DNA from: Glaciecola siphonariae
Lineage (GTDB): Bacteria; Pseudomonadota; Gammaproteobacteria; Enterobacterales; Alteromonadaceae
Assembly (NCBI RefSeq): GCF_042652645.1
Contig: NZ_JBHSGU010000005.1
Location: 372,001-436,000, forward strand
DNA length: 64,000 nucleotides
Direction of reading: 5' to 3'
The position numbers and the translations under genes are program-made. Positions within the stretch are counted from its first letter, which is position 1. Each line of letters opens with the position of its first letter. Under the pieces are notes generated by a model, which worked only from the letters and a program-made list of their open reading frames with translations, was not told the DNA's origin and did not search any database. Shown piece after piece: positions 27,401 to 35,061 of this stretch.

Positions 27401-29481
27401 GCCAAATTGTTTTGCCAGCCGTTGGTAACCGTTGGCAAGCTGTCAACTAAGGCGCCGTCAAGGTAAATTCGCACCCCGTCACTGCCAAAGCTGTACACCA
27501 AATGATGCCACGTGTTTTCGCTTACCCTTGCTGAACCTGAGTTAAATGAGTCGGTGCCGCTGCTGTATTGGTGCCGACCTCTTACCCTGCCATTTTCGTC
27601 TATACGAACGTCGATATGACCATCATCCACACCATCGCGCACGTCTTTAGTAAACAGTACATTGCCATCGATAGTGCCAGAGCCCACAGCAAGAGCTTGG
27701 CTGCTATGCGATAAGTCTGGGATGTTAAACCAAAGCGACACCGCGCCGCCGGCGTTTTCAAAATCACGAGAATGAGGCACCCTTGCGTATGCGCTTGTGC
27801 CATCAAAGCTCAAGCCTTGACAAAAGCGGCTGCTGGTATCGGTACTCACACCATTATGTGTGCTGCCGTTGTTCTGACTAACAACATCAATCACCTCATT
27901 GGCGTTAATGCTGCACACGTCATTACTATAGTGCGAAATCAAAACGGGCGAATTCGAGCAGCTAGTACAGCTTTGTTCGGCTAAACCAAATAAGCGCTCA
28001 ATCTGCAGAGGATTTAGCTGCGTGTCGAATATTTTAAATTCGTCAAAACTACCTTTAAAAAAGTCACGCAGTTGCAAACCGCGCTGGCCGTTTGACGATA
28101 GTTGAAAGCCTCTAGCATTCGCGCCAATAGCGAGGTCTAGGCCATTAGGGCTTAAACGAGCCGTGGTGTTATTAGTTGCGCTTGCTTCTTGGTCTCCATC
28201 GACGTAAATGTATATACCGTCGGGTCCCCAGGTAAGCGCCACATGATGCCACGTGTTCTCGGTAATCACCGCCGAAGTTGCAAGATAGGTCTCCTGTGCA
28301 CCTAAATAGCGAAAATCAAATTTACCAGCGGCATCAACTAACAGGGTCATCCTATCGTCAATACTTTCCCAAGTGTCTTTTGAAAACAAACCAATTTTGT
28401 TGTTTAGAGGGTTTCCTCTGAACGTGAGATCTTCAACGTTCACCCAAAACGAAATTGCGCCTTGCTGCAAATCGAATAAGCCTGAGTCTTGAATGTCGAT
28501 AAAGGTTCTGTCACCGTCAAATCGTGCACCTTGGCAATATTGCGCCATAAAATCTACTTCAATGCCGTTCCAAGCATCGGCATCGTTGCCGCCAACGCTG
28601 TCTTTTATTCCGCGGTCTTGCGACGGTGTTAAGCACATATCCATTGTGTATTCCATCACCGGTGTTGGCAACAGCGCGTTAAGACCACACGCGCCATTAA
28701 AGTTCGCCTGCTCTATATTGGCCACACGATATGAAATGCTAGTGCCGGTGCCGAGGGTTATCGTCTCGCCATTTACCGCCCCATAAATATTCCCGTTTGC
28801 GCCGATATTAATCGCACTTAGTGCATAAATGTAGGCGCTTGTATTAGTACTTTCGCCAATGCTCACGTCATTGAATGCGGTGATCACAAGTTGGTCAGCA
28901 TCACCATTCGCGTTAATCGCTACGCCATCTTGTATGGTCAAATCGTTCACATACACTATGGCTCGCTGGCCGTTTTTTACCTTAATATTTGCGCCGTCAG
29001 CTAGCAGCATTGTGTTGATGTAATATACGCCGGCCGACAGCTTAATTTCTGCATTTGAGCTTAAATCAAGCTTTTCAATGCGCACTGTACCGCCCTGTCC
29101 CATCACGGTTATCTTCGCGTTTGACTGCAACACGAGATTATCAAGGTCTACCTGCTGCATGGTAGATGAGCTATTGATACCTACCGTTACGTCGGCTGAA
29201 CTGGTGCTAATTTGAAAGCTCGGTAAATCAAAAGCGGGCGTATTAGTGCCCGACGAAACGCAGCTTTGGGTTTCGCAACTCGCGCTAGAGTCATCGAGCA
29301 AAATACCGATATCGATAGTTCCGTCACTGCCAATCAACTCACTATTTGCGGCAAATGAAATCGTGCCTACAGACGACGAAGTAGACGCAGGGTCTGGAAA
29401 GTAATTTAAGCACACGTTTGCAAAAACACTCGCGCTTAACATCGAAAGGGCTATAAAACTAAGCGCTCTATACATTCTCAT
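24448..29481 (-). CDS. mshQ: MSHA biogenesis protein MshQ with three LamG-like domains
   Basis: 1677 residues with a signal peptide ending near ASVFA (about residue 21). Residues about 30-260 are a repetitive beta-rich region (KLDLSSNAEIKLSAG, GANIKVKNGQ). Three concanavalin/LamG-like domains follow at roughly 275-500, 510-745 and 750-990, each with a WHHVALTW-type or similar strand and a DGVEHY/DGDQEA-type turn. The rest (about 1000-1677) matches the DUF6701 region found at the end of MshQ proteins. MshQ is the last gene of MSHA loci and is thought to be a surface or pilus-associated adhesin; the exact job is not settled. The LamG domains suggest glycan or matrix binding (inference). Overlaps mshP by one base. 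Confidence 0.88.
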   Translation of the reverse strand: MRMYRALSFIALSMLSASVFANVCLNYFPDPASTSSSVGTISFAANSELIGSDGTIDIGILLDDSSASCETQSCVSSGTNTPAFDLPSFQISTSSADVTVGINSSSTMQQVDLDNLVLQSNAKITVMGQGGTVRIEKLDLSSNAEIKLSAGVYYINTMLLADGANIKVKNGQRAIVYVNDLTIQDGVAINANGDADQLVITAFNDVSIGESTNTSAYIYALSAINIGANGNIYGAVNGETITLGTGTSISYRVANIEQANFNGACGLNALLPTPVMEYTMDMCLTPSQDRGIKDSVGGNDADAWNGIEVDFMAQYCQGARFDGDRTFIDIQDSGLFDLQQGAISFWVNVEDLTFRGNPLNNKIGLFSKDTWESIDDRMTLLVDAAGKFDFRYLGAQETYLATSAVITENTWHHVALTWGPDGIYIYVDGDQEASATNNTTARLSPNGLDLAIGANARGFQLSSNGQRGLQLRDFFKGSFDEFKIFDTQLNPLQIERLFGLAEQSCTSCSNSPVLISHYSNDVCSINANEVIDVVSQNNGSTHNGVSTDTSSRFCQGLSFDGTSAYARVPHSRDFENAGGAVSLWFNIPDLSHSSQALAVGSGTIDGNVLFTKDVRDGVDDGHIDVRIDENGRVRGRHQYSSGTDSFNSGSARVSENTWHHLVYSFGSDGVRIYLDGALVDSLPTVTNGWQNNLADIVIGASSRGWNQADDFEGALSNFLKGDIDDLKIYRNQPSGADVVSWYNDSDYVCKSCSSLVARYTFDSEGITGNVVEDTTANGYDGFFQRDLSIELPSNNKFCRALSVPNDRSVTRFKNFDTRIDLNEIGNQGGVSFWYRSNKDWGSAGPQQLLDATRGNKFFYLSITSTGALSFGAEDEDDEDIRFITSDTNIQAGQWVHITLNWNYDTNKMNILLDGVEHYSGTFNSNIDNIAPYGTLTFGDNKSSYLVYEMTGNAADGFFDDIRIYRENITEAQAIQDMSEATRCNSTLGYVIEHPESALVCGSPSIVIKACANLDCSELSGDPTTVQLFPAASFVQSQVTFTGSTEVQLSRGGDTSSTLTFGSNGQNPVAPVTCSPDCTIDFDDAGLEFFHVASGATNFSELPFTAETPFAQLGLRAVGSNGQSCDALVSEAQDVTISYDCVSEAGSDYSPSSCATPLNGIPFDGSEPHSGTISVVFDANGEASLSALSYADVGLLNLTANATINGAEIGAASTQIKVVPDSFGLSTNAPAKPTAGQTYNVQIQALGAAGGVLPSYRSNVPQLAAKRIAPINSKAVDAAFEFNAQNTVQTSAVEAFGSMSETNFVNGTFSSSTAFFEEVGTYQLIYRDADYLGKSIASTPMNFGQVIPAFLYVNIPNSLTPQLSPAAGTFTYVGQDYGFAAGFEPVVQITAYNNLRQVTRNYSGTAWRLPMTTSKVDSYVSYTDASAYSGDIQAKVKAANIEQTKQSEFNGNSWVRLKGPTLAYTKVASPQGADASPFDALVNINYAAAFFTDLDGVCFQSNYPNGCDSFSINNVSGTQMRYGRLFLENAFGPEDKALRMQAKTQYLMNGRWQTNTQDNSTVLALSQSAGHIDILHDPQSPNDITAGVSGVTANNIVSGGHSQGNDFLFAPVLASGSAQVGSFFVTLSPTSAANDWAAYLNMDWDGDGDIDADDTPSAAISFGLYRANDKTIHWREAF

Positions 29482-29954
29482 TAAGGTACATCCTCCTGCA
29501 TGGCGTCTACATAGAGGGTGCGGCTAACCACAGAGTCTCCGGTGTCGCAAAATCCTGTACTTGAATAGCGATAATATCGATAGTTGGCGTCATTAAAGTC
29601 AATATCGCTCGATGAGCACGACGCGCTATATCGGCAATTGGCAAAGCCGTTTACATTTGAAAAGGCTGCGCTGCTGTTTAAAGAGGTATCGCACGCTTGA
29701 GCCACACCGCCCACTGGGAAGCTTGCAGCAATGAGCGCTTCAATACCCGCGTGCGCTGCCTGCTGAGCACGTAAGCCATACACTTCATGCACCACGCTTT
29801 TGTTTGACCCTGAGATAATCGTGATCATGGTGCCTGCCAGCATAGTGAGCACCACTAAAACAAACAGTGCCATTACAATCATGCTCCCACGCTGGCTTGT
29901 TAGCGGGCCAGCGCTCGTACGTGATACATAATTAATTTGAGATTTATGGCACAT
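29481..29954 (-). CDS. mshP: MSHA biogenesis protein MshP
   Basis: 157 residues. A short basic N terminus (SQRGSMIVMALFVLVVLTML) is followed by one hydrophobic helix with the GS-type cleavage site seen in PilX-like minor pseudopilins, then a cysteine-containing globular part. The position between mshO and mshQ is the usual one. It likely joins the pilus tip or priming complex. It overlaps mshO by 11 bases. Confidence 0.85.
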   Translation of the reverse strand: MCHKSQINYVSRTSAGPLTSQRGSMIVMALFVLVVLTMLAGTMITIISGSNKSVVHEVYGLRAQQAAHAGIEALIAASFPVGGVAQACDTSLNSSAAFSNVNGFANCRYSASCSSSDIDFNDANYRYYRYSSTGFCDTGDSVVSRTLYVDAMQEDVP

Positions 29955-30852
29955 TTGGAATATGCACCTCTTTAATAAAGCTTATCTGCTCATCGTCTCG
30001 GGTAAAAATAAAGCGAGCTTGGGTATATGCATTGCGCCTGAGGGCACTGTCTAACAATCGAAATGGGTCTTGTGCGCCAGCCACTAGAGCCGGGCTTGGC
30101 GATAAGACATTGCTAAGATGCTGCGCCATTAAGCTGCCGCCGCTGGTAAATAAGGGCTGAGTCGCACTGATGGCACTTTCATGGCGATATACGGCACCGC
30201 CGCGCACACAATAACTCACCGAAGAATCGGCAATATAAAGGCGCCGCGCAGGCGAATCAGTAAAAAAGCCGTCATTTACGGTCAACTGCACCACGCCATC
30301 GCTGTCTGCATTTGTTGCGCAATCGGAGTCGTCATCGCTACAGCTTAAAATAGAGCGTACGCGCACATCGTCGGCATTGGCAGGATTACTCACCCCATAC
30401 ACATGGTCGGGGGTTAATGGAAATACAATGGCAACATCATTGTTGTCTGGCACATAGGTGAGGCCTTGCAAATCATTATGCATTTCAACAAGGTCTACCA
30501 CTGCCGGCGTATCGCCCACTTTGGGTATGTTTAAGTAATAGGTATTCCAATTAAGGGGCACAAACTGCAGGCAGTGGGTGTTGGCGTCGCCGGTAATTCT
30601 GACTGAATTAGGCACTGAATCGGCTAATTCGCGAGTAAAGCGCTCCACAAAAAAGCTACCCTCTCGCAACAGAGACTCGCGCTCGGTCATATCGATATAG
30701 GCAAACATGGCGCTTCTTACAAATCCAGCCACGCCAACACTCACAATGCCAAGAACAATAATCACCAGAATAAGCTCCACTAAGGTGAAGCCTTTAGCAC
30801 CTTTTACGTTTAATCCAGTATTAGATGGCATTGAATGACAGGTGCGCATCAT
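29944..30852 (-). CDS. mshO: MSHA minor prepilin MshO
   Basis: 302 residues. The class III/type IVa prepilin motif KGFTLVELILVIIVLGI is at about 20-35, with the G-F cleavage site and Glu+5. The rest resembles PilW-like minor pilins, with a large C-terminal globular domain. MshO probably takes part in initiating pilus assembly with MshP, MshD and MshQ. Overlaps mshP by 11 bases and mshD by one base. Confidence 0.88.
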   Translation of the reverse strand: MMRTCHSMPSNTGLNVKGAKGFTLVELILVIIVLGIVSVGVAGFVRSAMFAYIDMTERESLLREGSFFVERFTRELADSVPNSVRITGDANTHCLQFVPLNWNTYYLNIPKVGDTPAVVDLVEMHNDLQGLTYVPDNNDVAIVFPLTPDHVYGVSNPANADDVRVRSILSCSDDDSDCATNADSDGVVQLTVNDGFFTDSPARRLYIADSSVSYCVRGGAVYRHESAISATQPLFTSGGSLMAQHLSNVLSPSPALVAGAQDPFRLLDSALRRNAYTQARFIFTRDDEQISFIKEVHIPNVP

Positions 30853-31487
30853 CAGTAGTTATCTCGGTACATCGCAAAATACATGGTGTCGCCAGAGGGT
30901 GTTTGTACAGCAATGGTAATCAGTTTGCGATTTCCCGTGTAGGTACCGGTGTCTAAACTGTCGTCGGCGTCAAGGTCATCGTCATTTACGCCATCGGCGT
31001 TATTGTCGTACACAACGCTTACCGCGGCGCTGAATCCCTCGTATACATCTAGGCCCGAAAAGTTCGTGCTAATACCTAAGGAGCTTGCAATGTCAGACCC
31101 TTGCAGCAGCATGCCGTGGTAATCGTCAACATCGTCGTAAGCATCGCGGCTCTCAGGTACGCCTAAAACCGTGTCTGGACCAAGCGCAGCACTTTGCGTG
31201 CAGCTAAGCGTATCGCCGCAAGGACCATTAACACCGCCAAATCCGCTATTTTCATCAAAGGCTTTTGCACGAATTTCTGTGCTTAAAGACTGCGCAAGCG
31301 TAACGGCTCTCACTTGCCAAATGGGATCAATGCCCTTGCGCACCTGAGGCATAAAGATATTGGTGAGCGCCGCCATGGCCACAGCAAAAACTAGCATGCC
31401 TACAATTAGCTCAATAAGCGTGAAGCCGGAGTGTTTGTGCCGATGCGGCGCCAGAAGCATATGCTTTGTGTTTACCCTAACATGCAT
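30852..31487 (-). CDS. mshD: MSHA minor prepilin MshD
   Basis: 211 residues from the ATG at 31487 (MHVRVNTKHM). The frame is open to 31574, but that extension lies inside mshC; AGGG lies seven bases before the chosen ATG. The prepilin motif SGFTLIELIVGMLVF follows a 19-residue basic leader. It has the cysteine pair and an Asp-rich stretch (NNADGVNDDDLDADD) that could bind calcium. The start overlaps mshC by 11 bases. Confidence 0.85.
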   Translation of the reverse strand: MHVRVNTKHMLLAPHRHKHSGFTLIELIVGMLVFAVAMAALTNIFMPQVRKGIDPIWQVRAVTLAQSLSTEIRAKAFDENSGFGGVNGPCGDTLSCTQSAALGPDTVLGVPESRDAYDDVDDYHGMLLQGSDIASSLGISTNFSGLDVYEGFSAAVSVVYDNNADGVNDDDLDADDSLDTGTYTGNRKLITIAVQTPSGDTMYFAMYRDNY

Positions 31488-32034
31488 ACACATACCCTTG
31501 CGAGGCAACACACACCTTTGCCTGCATGGTGCCGACAAAACGTATTTCACAGCCGCCTGCACAGTTGCCAACATTGGTAATGGGCTGACCTAAGGAATTA
31601 AAGCTCAATCCACTCATCGATACACCCGAATCAAGAGCACTGAGAGTAATATTGTTTGCACTGAGTTCGTCAGCGTCGCTTCTTAAATATTTAGGAGCGG
31701 TAAAGTCAATGGAGTTGGCGCACGAGGACACCTGCTGCCCGTTTTGATATTGATGAACAGATGGCCCAAATGCACTAGACGAGCCTGTAGCAAAGTTCAT
31801 TTTGTAGCAAAAATTGGGTCGTGTATCGTGCATCGACTGTATTTGCAATGTGCGCATGGCGGTTTGCAAGCGCTGCACCATGGCATATTCTGAAAACGAG
31901 TCGGTAGAAATAAAACGAGGGGCAGCGGCCACCGCAATAATCCCAATCACAATGACCACTGTGATCAGTTCAACGAGGGTAAACCCTCGTTGATTGGCAG
32001 ATGATAATCGAGTCTGAACACAGGCAAACGGCAT
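31477..32034 (-). CDS. mshC: MSHA minor prepilin MshC
   Basis: 185 residues. The leader MPFACVQTRLSSANQR precedes the processing site of GFTLVELITVVIVIGI. A single N-terminal helix and a small globular domain with several cysteines follow. The order mshB-mshA-mshC-mshD is the conserved structural order of MSHA loci. GAGTGAGAT lies just before the ATG. The spacing to mshA is 33 bases. Confidence 0.88.
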   Translation of the reverse strand: MPFACVQTRLSSANQRGFTLVELITVVIVIGIIAVAAAPRFISTDSFSEYAMVQRLQTAMRTLQIQSMHDTRPNFCYKMNFATGSSSAFGPSVHQYQNGQQVSSCANSIDFTAPKYLRSDADELSANNITLSALDSGVSMSGLSFNSLGQPITNVGNCAGGCEIRFVGTMQAKVCVASQGYVYAC

Positions 32035-32067
32035 ATCTCACTCGTTATCTACGTTAGTTTTTATTGA

Positions 32068-32592
32068 CTAACAGCCCGTTACAACAGCCGCAATGGCAGG
32101 GACCTGACCTACGTCACCGGCGTTGGTGTAGCTCACGTAGCAATCCACCGACGCTGGGTCGTCACCGTCAAACGAAATTCTAAATTCGTTTGCCGAGGTT
32201 TGGGTGTAATCAAGCTGAGTATCGTCAAGGTCAACAAAGGTGTTGATGCCAGGCGTTGTGGAGCTAGTGCCGCCAGACGTCGTCGTTGTAGCACCAATAC
32301 CACCAAATGAGCCCGCATCAGGGTAGCCATAGTTAGTTTGTACTTCTTGTGAAGCAATGGTCACTACCGCACTGCTGTCGCTTGTGGCTAGCTTTTGCAC
32401 GCCGGCAATGGCCGCTTTTGCAAACACCAACTGTGCCCCGCCCTGTAGCGCTCCTTTCACGCCTTGCAGCGTTTCTTGGCGCGCTTCGGTTTGTATATCG
32501 ATAAAGCGTGGCGCAGCAGTAACGGCCAAAATGCCAAGAATAACGATAACGATGATCAATTCAATCAAAGTAAAACCACGTTGTTGTTTCAT
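32068..32592 (-). CDS. mshA: MSHA major pilin MshA
   Basis: 174 residues. A very short leader (MKQQRG) precedes FTLIELIIVIVILGI, the type IVa cleavage and helix motif. The C terminus has the usual disulfide pair, Cys in VDCYVSY and the last residue Cys174. A Thr/Ser/Gly-rich stretch at about 97-115 (GATTTTSGGTSSTTPG) lies in the variable surface loop. MshA polymerises into the mannose-sensitive haemagglutinin pilus used for surface and biofilm attachment in relatives. GAGG precedes the ATG. A small TGCAG/CTGCA hairpin lies just upstream, after mshB, perhaps stabilising this highly expressed message. Confidence 0.92.
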   Translation of the reverse strand: MKQQRGFTLIELIIVIVILGILAVTAAPRFIDIQTEARQETLQGVKGALQGGAQLVFAKAAIAGVQKLATSDSSAVVTIASQEVQTNYGYPDAGSFGGIGATTTTSGGTSSTTPGINTFVDLDDTQLDYTQTSANEFRISFDGDDPASVDCYVSYTNAGDVGQVPAIAAVVTGC

Positions 32593-32655
32593 ATTGTTTG
32601 CCTCTTTAAATGTATAGCTAAGTTGTGGTAATTAGGATGCAGCACCCTGCATGAG

Positions 32656-33261
32656 TCAGTTGTTGCTAAATACTTGCACCTGACCGATACGAGGGTCGTA
32701 AACAAAACCGTTACCAATATTTGTTGTTAACGGCTGTGCCGAGCGATTCTTTACTGTTTGTAAGAGATAATAGTGACATACGTCGTTGTTAGCCGCGCCC
32801 GCGCCTTTGTTCACGTTGGTAAAATAGGTAAATTCCTCGGCGATAGCCGGGTCCCATAAAGACGTAATCGTTGGCGCGCTTTGCATGATTAAAGTAAAAA
32901 TGCTTTCACAGTCTAAACGGCTCACATCGGTATCTTCGGTGCTGCTATCGTTGCTCATTTGCCCGGTGGGGTAGCCGGTGTCCGAATCAATGCCAATGTT
33001 GAGCCCTTCAACGGTCACAAAGGTTTGGTTAGCGCTTTGATTAAACGCAGGGCGGCCTTCAATTTCCCACTGCGCTCTTACCAAACCCACACCCGTAGCA
33101 AAGCCTCCAGACACGCCCTCAACGGTGGCATCTTCTGCGTCTTCGGTTACGTCTAAAAAACGTGGTATAGCAGTGGCGGCGAGTAAGCCAAGAATAACAA
33201 CCACAATCACCAACTCGATTAAAGTAAATCCGCGCTGAGGCGCGTTATAAGGGTTTAACAT
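32656..33261 (-). CDS. mshB: MSHA pilin-like protein MshB
   Basis: 201 residues. The prepilin motif QRGFTLIELVIVVVILGLL follows a ten-residue leader. After the helix comes VEGVSGGFATGVGLVRAQW and EIEGRP, a pattern typical for MshB. Two cysteines near the middle and the C terminus may pair. It begins the structural half of the locus; the 57 bases upstream, between mshF and mshB, contain an AT-rich TATAAA and may hold the second promoter known from Vibrio, but I cannot fix a -35 box. Confidence 0.88.
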   Translation of the reverse strand: MLNPYNAPQRGFTLIELVIVVVILGLLAATAIPRFLDVTEDAEDATVEGVSGGFATGVGLVRAQWEIEGRPAFNQSANQTFVTVEGLNIGIDSDTGYPTGQMSNDSSTEDTDVSRLDCESIFTLIMQSAPTITSLWDPAIAEEFTYFTNVNKGAGAANNDVCHYYLLQTVKNRSAQPLTTNIGNGFVYDPRIGQVQVFSNN

Positions 33262-33318
33262 GGTAGTGCTACCTTTATTTATAGTTTTAACAAAACACCC
33301 AAGGCTTGCAGATGAGGC

Positions 33319-33831
33319 TTAATGTCTCGACGCATCGCTTAGGTTGTAGCTCAGCATTTCGGCCGACGCTAAATCGTATACAAAGCTATGATTAGCTAAA
33401 ATGTAGTTACATACAGACGCATTTGAATCTGAAGCAACATCACTTGTAAGTGAGCCTTGTGTTTCGCTTACCGGTGCATGAGACCTCACTTCTACAAAAT
33501 GCTCCAGTGACACATCGTGCACAAACCAGCTTAAAAAATCGGTACAGCTAGTTTGGTTCGCTTCAAAGTCAGGTTTACCTTCGTCGCTCATCGTAATGTT
33601 CACAATGCGTTTGCCATGAGCGGGCGCGTAAGTAATTTGCGAAGGTCGGCCTTCGTTTTGCCACTGCCAGTGAATTTGCTCTAAACCCAAACTCACCTTA
33701 TTTTGCACTACGCGCACGCTTAGCTTTTGCCACTGCGTGTCGGCTTTAAATAAATGATTGACTGTCAGCGTCATCACACTGGCAATCACGCCAGCGGTTA
33801 ATAAAAAGTGCCATAATTTCAAAGAACGCAT
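33319..33831 (-). CDS. mshF: MSHA biogenesis protein MshF
   Basis: 170 residues. One membrane segment at about 8-28 (WHFLLTAGVIASVMTLTV) without a prepilin G-F-T-L site. The following part (LEQIHWQWQNEGRPSQI) resembles the matching region of MshB, suggesting a pilin-like globular fold without processing. Two cysteines are present. MshF is a conserved but poorly characterised member between mshG and mshB. One base separates it from mshG. Confidence 0.82.
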   Translation of the reverse strand: MRSLKLWHFLLTAGVIASVMTLTVNHLFKADTQWQKLSVRVVQNKVSLGLEQIHWQWQNEGRPSQITYAPAHGKRIVNITMSDEGKPDFEANQTSCTDFLSWFVHDVSLEHFVEVRSHAPVSETQGSLTSDVASDSNASVCNYILANHSFVYDLASAEMLSYNLSDASRH

Positions 33832-35061
33832 CTAACTTACTACTCCCATCATGTCCCACATCGGGGTAAATATGCCTAGCGCTAGCACGAGCACCATCAC
33901 CGCGACGATGGAGATTAATATTGGCTCAATTTTTGAGGTTAAGCTTTTAATGTCGTATTCAACTTCGCGCTCGTAAAACTCGGCAACTTCAGCCAACAAA
34001 TCATCTACTCGGCCGGTTTCTTCACCCACATGAATCATTTGCAGCACTAAGGGTGTAAACAAGCCGCTCGCTGAGCTTACCCGACCTAAACTCTCGCCTT
34101 TTTCAATTCGCCGACGCATGTTAACAATGGCGTCGTTCATATGAGCGTTACTTACCGCGTCGGCAACTAGCGACAATGCTGATGTAAGCGGCACGCCTGC
34201 CTTAAGCATCATTGAAAAACTGCGAGAAAACCTAGCCAATAAGGACCGCTCAACGATATCGCCTACAATTGGCATTTTTAGCTTCCAATAATCCCATCTC
34301 AAACGGCCCCGTTGGGTATTTTTATAATGCTTAGTTATGAAAAAACATACGAGTATAAAACCAATCAATACATACCATTGATTTATAAAGAAATCTGACA
34401 TCCCCAGCAGTATCCGCGTCATCAACGGAAGCTCGGTATCAAATTTTTCGAACATGCCTGCAAACACGGGGATCACAAAAATATTCATCACAATCAGTGC
34501 CGCTACTAAAGCAAACACAACAAACGATGGGTAACGGGTAGCGGCTTTAACTTGCTTGCGAGTTTCTTGTTCTCGCTCTAAATAATGCGCCAGCTGCAAA
34601 AACGCGCTGTCGAGCTGTCCGGTGTTTTCACCTACATGCACGATACTGACAAACAGTTGAGAAAATATTTTGGGGTGCTGCGACATGGCAGAGGACAAAT
34701 TACGCCCCTTTTCTAGCTGCTCAATAACATCGTACAAAGCCAGCTTTAAACGCAGTGAGCGTGTGCCGGCCAGGCCAGTAACAGCTCGAATAATCGGAAT
34801 TCCCGCTTTTGTGAGGGAATACATTTGACGGCAAAAAATCACTAAGTCGTCTATGGCCACTTGTGGCGTGAGTATGCCAACACGCTCAGGTTTTGCCGCG
34901 ACCTTCTGCTCTGGAGCGCTTGCTTGTTTAGGCTTAATTTCTATTGGCGTGATGCTGCGGGCGCGCAATGTTTGCGCCGCGCTTTGTTCATCTGCCGAGT
35001 CAACGCTACCGGTGGTAACCTCCCCCTGTAGAGTGCGCCCGGTATAGATAAAGCTTGCCAC
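33832..35061 (-). CDS. mshG: MSHA inner-membrane platform protein MshG (PilC family)
   Basis: 409 residues with the two T2SSF/PilC domains, at about 72-195 and 275-398, and three or so membrane helices (FVVFALVAALIVMNIFVIPVF, WYVLIGFILVCFF and the C-terminal ISIVAVMVLVLALGIF). The motifs FCRQMYSLTKAGIPI and MLKAGVPLTSAL are family-typical. It transmits rotation from the MshE ATPase to pilin assembly. Overlaps mshE by one base. Confidence 0.95.
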   Translation of the reverse strand: MASFIYTGRTLQGEVTTGSVDSADEQSAAQTLRARSITPIEIKPKQASAPEQKVAAKPERVGILTPQVAIDDLVIFCRQMYSLTKAGIPIIRAVTGLAGTRSLRLKLALYDVIEQLEKGRNLSSAMSQHPKIFSQLFVSIVHVGENTGQLDSAFLQLAHYLEREQETRKQVKAATRYPSFVVFALVAALIVMNIFVIPVFAGMFEKFDTELPLMTRILLGMSDFFINQWYVLIGFILVCFFITKHYKNTQRGRLRWDYWKLKMPIVGDIVERSLLARFSRSFSMMLKAGVPLTSALSLVADAVSNAHMNDAIVNMRRRIEKGESLGRVSSASGLFTPLVLQMIHVGEETGRVDDLLAEVAEFYEREVEYDIKSLTSKIEPILISIVAVMVLVLALGIFTPMWDMMGVVS

